This document shows positions 58,501 to 64,000 of a stretch of DNA of 64,000 nucleotides, one piece after another. The notes under the pieces were generated by a model. That model was not told the origin of the DNA. It made no database searches and was given only the letters and a program-made list of their open reading frames with translations. Source of the stretch: Nematostella vectensis (taxonomy: Eukaryota > Cnidaria > Anthozoa > Actiniaria > Edwardsiidae); NCBI RefSeq assembly GCF_932526225.1, contig NC_064040.1, positions 4,523,681-4,587,680 of the forward strand. Direction: 5' to 3'. The stretch's first letter is position 1; each line of letters starts with the position of its first letter. The position numbers and the translations under genes are program-made.

Positions 58501-61500
58501 TTTGTATCACTTCATCAGTAATTGCCACGTTAAATCAGCGCTGTAGGGCGAACGTGATAAAGCTATGGAGTGATGAGTGATGGAAGGTCATTAGGCAATA
58601 AGATCGCTTTGTCCGTATATGGACGAAGTTTGAAATCAATCAACGAAAAAGGTGAGACATCCTGTAGGCATTCTTTTCCCCCTCCCCCTCCCCCTGCCCT
58701 GTGCATTTTTCCTCCTTCTCCCCCTACGGAGCGCATTATCCAAGATGGCGGCCGGGTTATGCAAACTCCTTGTCTTCGGGGTTTTCGTGCCTAAAAAAAT
58801 TATCAAAGCCTACAGGTAGGCTACCTGAAAACTTCAGAAAAGCTGTAGAATAACAAGGTGGTCTTTGTAGGCTCAGGGACACTAGAGAAAAAAAATATCA
58901 ACACAAGGCTGGAGTGGTATGATTTACATTTCTGAACAGAGTAGCTGAGCTGACATTTTTGCTCTAACGAATGGCCAACACTCAAAACCTATTAAGCAAA
59001 ACTACCCTGTTTACACAGAGGCAAAAAACATACCATTTCATCCTTGTGTTGATTTATTTCCGTTGATTTATAACCCTTGTACTGTAAGGTTGGGCTGTCT
59101 GTGAACTGGTTAATAGCAGGCCATACAGTACATTACCGTATGGCCAGCACAGAGAAAGTAACACTTTGCTATGAAAAAATTCTAAAAATCCCATATAATT
59201 AAATTTTCACTGTCGTCGTTTGCTTGGGTCGTAACGGAAATTATGGAGCCACAAATTTCTCCATCATTTTATGCCAGCTCACTCAGGCAATAAGAGCTAT
59301 GTATGTATCCCAGGTGAATGATTTAGGTGTATGGTGGCGTAATACTTACGTCTATCGTCCATGAATGCAGTTAGTTTTGTCATGAACTCTTTCTTCTCGT
59401 CTTCGTCATCTTCACTCCCCTCCTCGGAAGACTGCTTTTCTAGCTTTGCTTTTCCTGTGTCCTCATCCTTCATTATCACCTCTGACTTGTTCCCTTCCCA
59501 GATAGATGGGATACGCCCAGTTTCCAGATATGCAATGGCCCGATCAATAGCTGAGGTGAAGAGAGGCGGTTAGTTTGATCTTTCTACTTAATAGGGTTTA
59601 TATTTGAGTTTTGGTAGCCAAAATATGGCAAAATCATTTTCGAAAGAATAAATCACTTATGGAATTCATACAAAGCTTTTTTTATTTTTTAATAGTATTT
59701 TTTTATACGTAGCTGAGGAGCACAAGTTCAGTTTAGTTTTTATAAACCCCTCTTTAAATAATGTTTTATCATTTTATTAATTGTTATCACTATACATACC
59801 AGCCTTGGTGACTCTGTTTTCTGTTCGAATGGCAGTACTAACAGGTTCTTCATCCTTAGAGAAATCCTTTGTATCACGTACATTGACAATATGACTGCAA
59901 TATGACATAGAGAAATCAATGGCGCCAGTAATGTTAACCTCGATATAATAAAATGGCAAGGGATCAAAAGATTGCAGTGTTATATTTCTATGAAATGGTT
60001 ACTTCCAGATAACTTCACATATATTTTATGGTTGGCAGGACCAGAAATCAATATCGTTATACCAAGATTGTTTCAAATTGATGATGAGCACTACAATAGA
60101 GCAGAGAACTATTGCTTTGTGATAGAAATCTTGATTAACTAGACTTACTAGTTGCCATCTTTGAAGGATCTTGCTAGGCAGTGGTCTTTAGATTTGATAA
60201 ACTCCATGTTATCTGAGCTTGGACTCACTCCCTGTCAGACATTAAATGTACAATCATCAGTCAAAGTATATAATCAGAAAATAAAATTTGAAATTCCATT
60301 TTAATTCTTCAAAACTCCATTAAATAAAGAAGTCCAGCAAGAATAGAGTTCACTGAGAATGAGTGTTTCGAAAAAAGAGTGAACTTACTTACCAAAGCTG
60401 GAAACCAGTGGGATTTCCGTTTAGTCCCTCGCTCAACTACAACAACCTACAAAAAATGGACAGTTTGGACATGGCCATCACATGCTTACATACTCGGTCC
60501 TTATCGAGTGACCAGAAAATCTCACAACCTCACGGATATCTAGAAAACACATTAGAAGCAAGTAAATATATCTTTAGGTGACCAGAATTTAGCTGTTTAA
60601 TAAATATTTAGAAAACACTTAGTAAAAAAGTGAACAGTTCCTATGGTTGACCAGTTATTCATCACCCAATATTTGCTTCCCTCTGAAATAGCAGCAAAGT
60701 GCAATGACAATAGAAATCCCGAACACTCACCTTTCCAACAATGCTATCATTGAAGAGACATTTCTTTTTCACTACTGGTGCTGGAGATTCTGCTTCATTT
60801 TCAGAATCATCAATACTACAGAAAACAAAACAAAAACTGCTTAGAAACACAGCAAGCACACTTTTGTAGTGGTCACGGGAAAACACCTTCACACTAGTTA
60901 AACAAATAGGGGAACAAACTAACTCAATGATAAATTTTTTTTAGAGGATAAAGCAAAGAAAGGAGTTGGACTACTGATCATGTGAAAATTTAGATTTAGC
61001 ACTGATAAAATAAAGTTATTATAAAATTGTTTAAATTTTGTAAAATGGGAATGGTAAACAGGAATTAAAATGGATGAGAAACTAAAGTTACATTTCTCTA
61101 ATCATCAGTGCATAGTGGGAGTGAATAATGAAAATGATACAAAAGAAAATCAAGCAGAAAGAGAAATGACAGTAATAAGTGATCCCCTTGCTGATAGATG
61201 TTATTGTTATAAAATACATGACTGTTGAACACCAGCTCAACTCCATCAAATCTTGAATGAGACATTTAATTGTACCTTGCACTTTGTTGACTCAATCTTC
61301 TCTTTTTACGCTTTTTCCCATTCTGAAAATCAATCACAATGGTGAGGATTATAACAACTATGCAGTGATCTGCATTGCTATGACAGAAAAAGAAGTGAAA
61401 ATAACCACACTGCAGCTTTTCCCACAAGTCATGTTCTGTTTTGGAAGTATGGGAATGTCATACTTTGCATGCTCCTAATAAAGATGAACTCTATATAAGC

Positions 61501-63680
61501 TGACGGGGTATGATGCTAGTATCTAGACAAGACCTTTATATAGCCTCATAAAATGTAAACAGCACTTTATGCCAGGCCTATGTTACTATGTTACTAAGTA
61601 AAAATTGCCCTTACTTGAACTACTGGTGTTCCAAAATTCTCAGGATCTGTTAATGGAAGATGGTCTAGGGTCTGTGGAGGAACAAACAAGTTAGACCTTT
61701 CTGATATCATGTACCAAGGGTAAACACATAGGCAATACATAAAGGCAGGGGGATTAAAGCAAAAGATTGTGAGTAATAACACCACGAAATGAGATCAAAG
61801 CACTCACTTCACTCTCATTGAAATGACGCTCCCCCTTTAAACACAGGGATGTCCTCCTTAGAGTTCTTTCATCTCCATCATCAAATACTACAAATTGAAG
61901 CATTGGACAAAAAGTAAATATCAAAACATAATATATAACAACTAATCAAAACAGTCAATGGTACAGTTTGTGAAATAAAAGATATACAGTTTTCTTACCA
62001 ACTGTGTAGACACTGGCATCAGTTAGTTTAGTGATTACTCCATCTACCAACTGGCCATCAGAATTCTTGACTTCTACAACTGATCCAACCTAGTAAAAAA
62101 CAACCAGGGCTTATCAGAAAAGAAGCCTCATTTGGCGAGCAAAATGTTTTCTTGCTGGTTCATAACTGTGTTAAGTTATTACCTTTAAAGCTCCTTTTAC
62201 TCCGTCATCGTTGACTGTCCCAGTTGTATTATTTTTGTACTGGATCTGTTGGAATGGTCGTGAAATGGTTTCTCAGTTAGTTGAAGTTATCCCGAACAGG
62301 TTTCTCACAATAAATCTACAAACGATGGCAACCCCACGTTGGAACGACGTTCCCGAAACATTACCTTGCATTTGACGAGTTTCTTTATAGTCTTTATGCT
62401 GGCTTCGCAAAAAGCTCCTCGATATTTTGCACTAACTTCAGTTCCCACCGTCAGGAAGGGAGGCTCTTCGCTTCCCTGTGCCTGGGAAAGAAAATCAAGC
62501 AAGAGAATTTCAAGCCACTTGTTGAAAAACTGAAGCAGAGAAAAAGCAAAGAACGAACTGCAATGACGTGAGCAACATTTCTTTTGAATAATAAATGATA
62601 CAATACGACCGAACTTCAGTGCTAAACTAACTGCTTGTCAAATCACAACGTTACATGAGCAGTAGAGCAAAGTTGGGAGCAGTTTTGAGCGGTAGAAAGG
62701 GTTTGATTTGCAAGTAAACTACGTTAGAAAGCAAACGAAACCGTACACATGGCAAATCAGCTTGAAGTTGAATACACTTCTAACATGTCACTGCGGAGAA
62801 CTCGATTTACACCGCTAAAACTTTACAGAAAGCGGTGAAACTACAGGCTAACATGGGTAAATGTATGATCTCGGTGTACTGAGATTTTTTAGGTAGTTTA
62901 ACCATTACATTGGTTTCAAATAAGATAAAACAACGGGCATGAAATGAAACGCATACTCTATTCGAATTAAAATTCGTAAACAAACTGAGTGATCAACAGT
63001 TTTCTTTGGTTTTTAGTGGAAAAATCCAACAATTAATTGTTACATCTAAGTTAAAATCACTCTTAACAAGGGTAAAGTACTACTCTTTGACTAGAGATAG
63101 TTTTTTAGGGGAAAGATAGCCTATAAGTCAAGGTTTTCCTTCAAATATCTGAATCAAATTTACAAAGTGTTTGACAAAACGTCTCACTGAGAGTAGAAAA
63201 CTACAGTCATATCCATTGACCAAAACCTTATTTCTAGTCTAAATTTCCACTAAAATATCTCTAATTATACTCTTTAGATTACAAGGAATCATAAACGAGT
63301 GGAAACCTGAGAGTTTACTGCAAAATAATGACAAGATTCGGTGTAAAAACCAACATGTGTAGATTTGTGCATGCCTCAAGCAAGTTAGAGTATGCCTGAT
63401 TCTGAAAGTCAACATGGACTGCTCGCAGAATCTCGGGAAACCTACACTTCTGATGACTAAATTTTAAATCAAAAGAGCCCCATATATAATACATATAGCC
63501 ATGGAAATCTAACGCCTGAACCAAGCCGTTAGCATTGATACAAACGCAGGAAGTCCATGCACTACAACTCGACTAAAACCAACTAAACAATGAACAGTGG
63601 AGAAATTTCCAACTGGAAATTCGTCCAAGAATGATGTCAACAGTGGCTTTGCTACCTCTACAATTCACAAAACTCACCAT
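51448..63680 (-). CDS. ARID4: ARID4 (RBBP1) chromatin protein, complete, 21 exons
   Basis: Exons (minus strand): 63680-63678, 62481-62365, 62245-62183, 62089-61999, 61887-61808, 61671-61615, 61322-61276, 60815-60731, 60446-60393, 60231-60149, 59894-59800, 59550-59350, 57535-57343, 57130-56392, 56049-55934, 54756-54407, 54202-54131, 53652-53059, 52491-52219, 51764-51618, 51536-51448. All phases close; about 1182 residues (human ARID4A/B are about 1260-1310). Order: N-terminal Tudor/RBB1NT region ([32 protein letters not shown]), ARID domain at about 313-395 ([12 protein letters not shown] to [11 protein letters not shown]), Pro/Lys/Ser linker, chromobarrel at about 612-680 ([35 protein letters not shown]), basic low-complexity, C-terminal coiled coil ([31 protein letters not shown]) and the ending VECR. 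ARID4 proteins bind Rb and the Sin3-HDAC complex and repress transcription. Confidence 0.95.
52536..52700. repeat. TAA and TAATAG microsatellite in ARID4 intron 18
   Basis: About 18 AAT repeats, then about 14 AATAGT units, then AAT again. Poly-Leu and poly-Ile ORFs here are artefacts. Confidence 0.96.
54890..55870. repeat. 25-bp minisatellite in ARID4 intron 15
   Basis: Unit CACTCTTAGCACCCTGTCCT plus GGCCA, about 39 copies with point variants (TAGCC, GGCAA, GTACTGG). Confidence 0.95.
57623..58820. mobile_element. 1.2-kb DNA transposon with ~170-bp inverted repeats in ARID4 intron 12
   Basis: The left end CCTACCTGTAGGCCTTGATA is the inverse of the right end TATCAAAGCCTACAGGTAGG. Homology continues inward through GGCACGAAAAC, GGCCGCCATCTTGG, a purine/pyrimidine run and ACAGGATGT to about 57792 and 58650. 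The interior has a 70-codon ORF (57981-58193, +) without recognisable transposase motifs, so the element looks non-autonomous. Target duplication is unclear. Confidence 0.85.
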
Positions 63681-64000
63681 AAGGGATGTTCTCCGAAGTG
63701 TTTTTTCCTGTAGCTAAGTCCAGCTTGAGATCGGAGCAAAAACCGCTAAAATTTTAAGGAGAAAACTCCAAACATCTAGAAATTTAGTGATGATGGCCGA
63801 CACAAGACAACAAGACGCTCGGTTTCCCCTCCTCGCCACGGGCTTAGGGGGGTCTTCGTTTCTGATTGGCTACAATTTACCGGAAGTACCCTAATGCATG
63901 TTAAATATACCCCTTATATGGAATCTTTGTCCATTTTCGTAGAAGTTCCTGTACTGTCACAACATCCGCTTTTGACAGAAAACGCGCGAAAATTTGATTT
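63681..64000 (-). promoter_or_regulatory. ARID4 promoter region with CCAAT box and E2F-like site
   Basis: Upstream of the ARID4 ATG (minus strand). ATTGG on the plus strand at 63865-63869 is an inverted-orientation CCAAT box for the plus strand and CCAAT on the minus. GCGCGAAAA at 63984-63992 reads TTTTCGCGC on the minus strand, matching the E2F consensus TTTSSCGC. Motif matches only. Confidence 0.4.

Noticed and set aside
1-64000. tRNA, rRNA or snRNA genes
   Set aside because: Looked for B-box-like motifs and familiar snRNA/rRNA segments by eye and found none; a covariance scan would be needed to exclude them.

Overview
The window looks like a piece of animal nuclear genome. Its genes have many exons and GT-AG introns, gene density is moderate, CpG islands are not obvious, and minisatellites and short foldback elements are common in introns and intergenic DNA. 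The gene set (discoidin domain, ShKT peptide, ARID4, a CCDC42/CFAP73-type axoneme protein, a U-x-x-U selenoprotein) fits an early-branching aquatic animal, most likely an anthozoan cnidarian such as a sea anemone. The species is an inference; nothing here proves it.

Layout: 1-1.3 kb, a 27-bp minisatellite and the last exon of a discoidin-domain gene (+). 2.3-5.8 kb (-), a gene I read as selenoprotein L: four exons, two in-frame TGA codons forming Sec-Leu-Pro-Sec, and a well-formed SECIS hairpin in the 3' UTR. 6.15-9.1 kb (+), a small one-pass membrane protein head to head with it. 9.86-14.4 kb (+), a nine-exon coiled-coil ciliary protein with an X-box-like site about 100 bp upstream. 18.1-25.6 kb (+), an eight-exon protein of about 933 residues with a C-terminal Polycomb-type SAM domain. 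25.9-27.6 kb, a 34-bp satellite-like array. 29.4-30.5 kb (-), a secreted ShKT-type cysteine-rich peptide. 36.2-41.2 kb (-), a membrane-anchored single-C2 protein resembling synaptotagmin-14/16. 42.4-44.6 kb (+), a DUF445-like membrane protein. 45.4-47.55 kb (-), an unrecognised 424-residue acidic protein. 51.4-63.7 kb (-), a complete 21-exon ARID4 (RBBP1) gene of about 1182 residues.

Most genes are unrelated housekeeping, chromatin, cilium or secreted functions and do not form a pathway. The strongest find is the selenoprotein: an ordinary ORF caller breaks it at the two TGA codons, but the exon phases, the peroxiredoxin-like sequence on both sides of the TGAs and the SECIS all agree. Exon coordinates were read by eye from splice sites and phase; no alignment or search was run.
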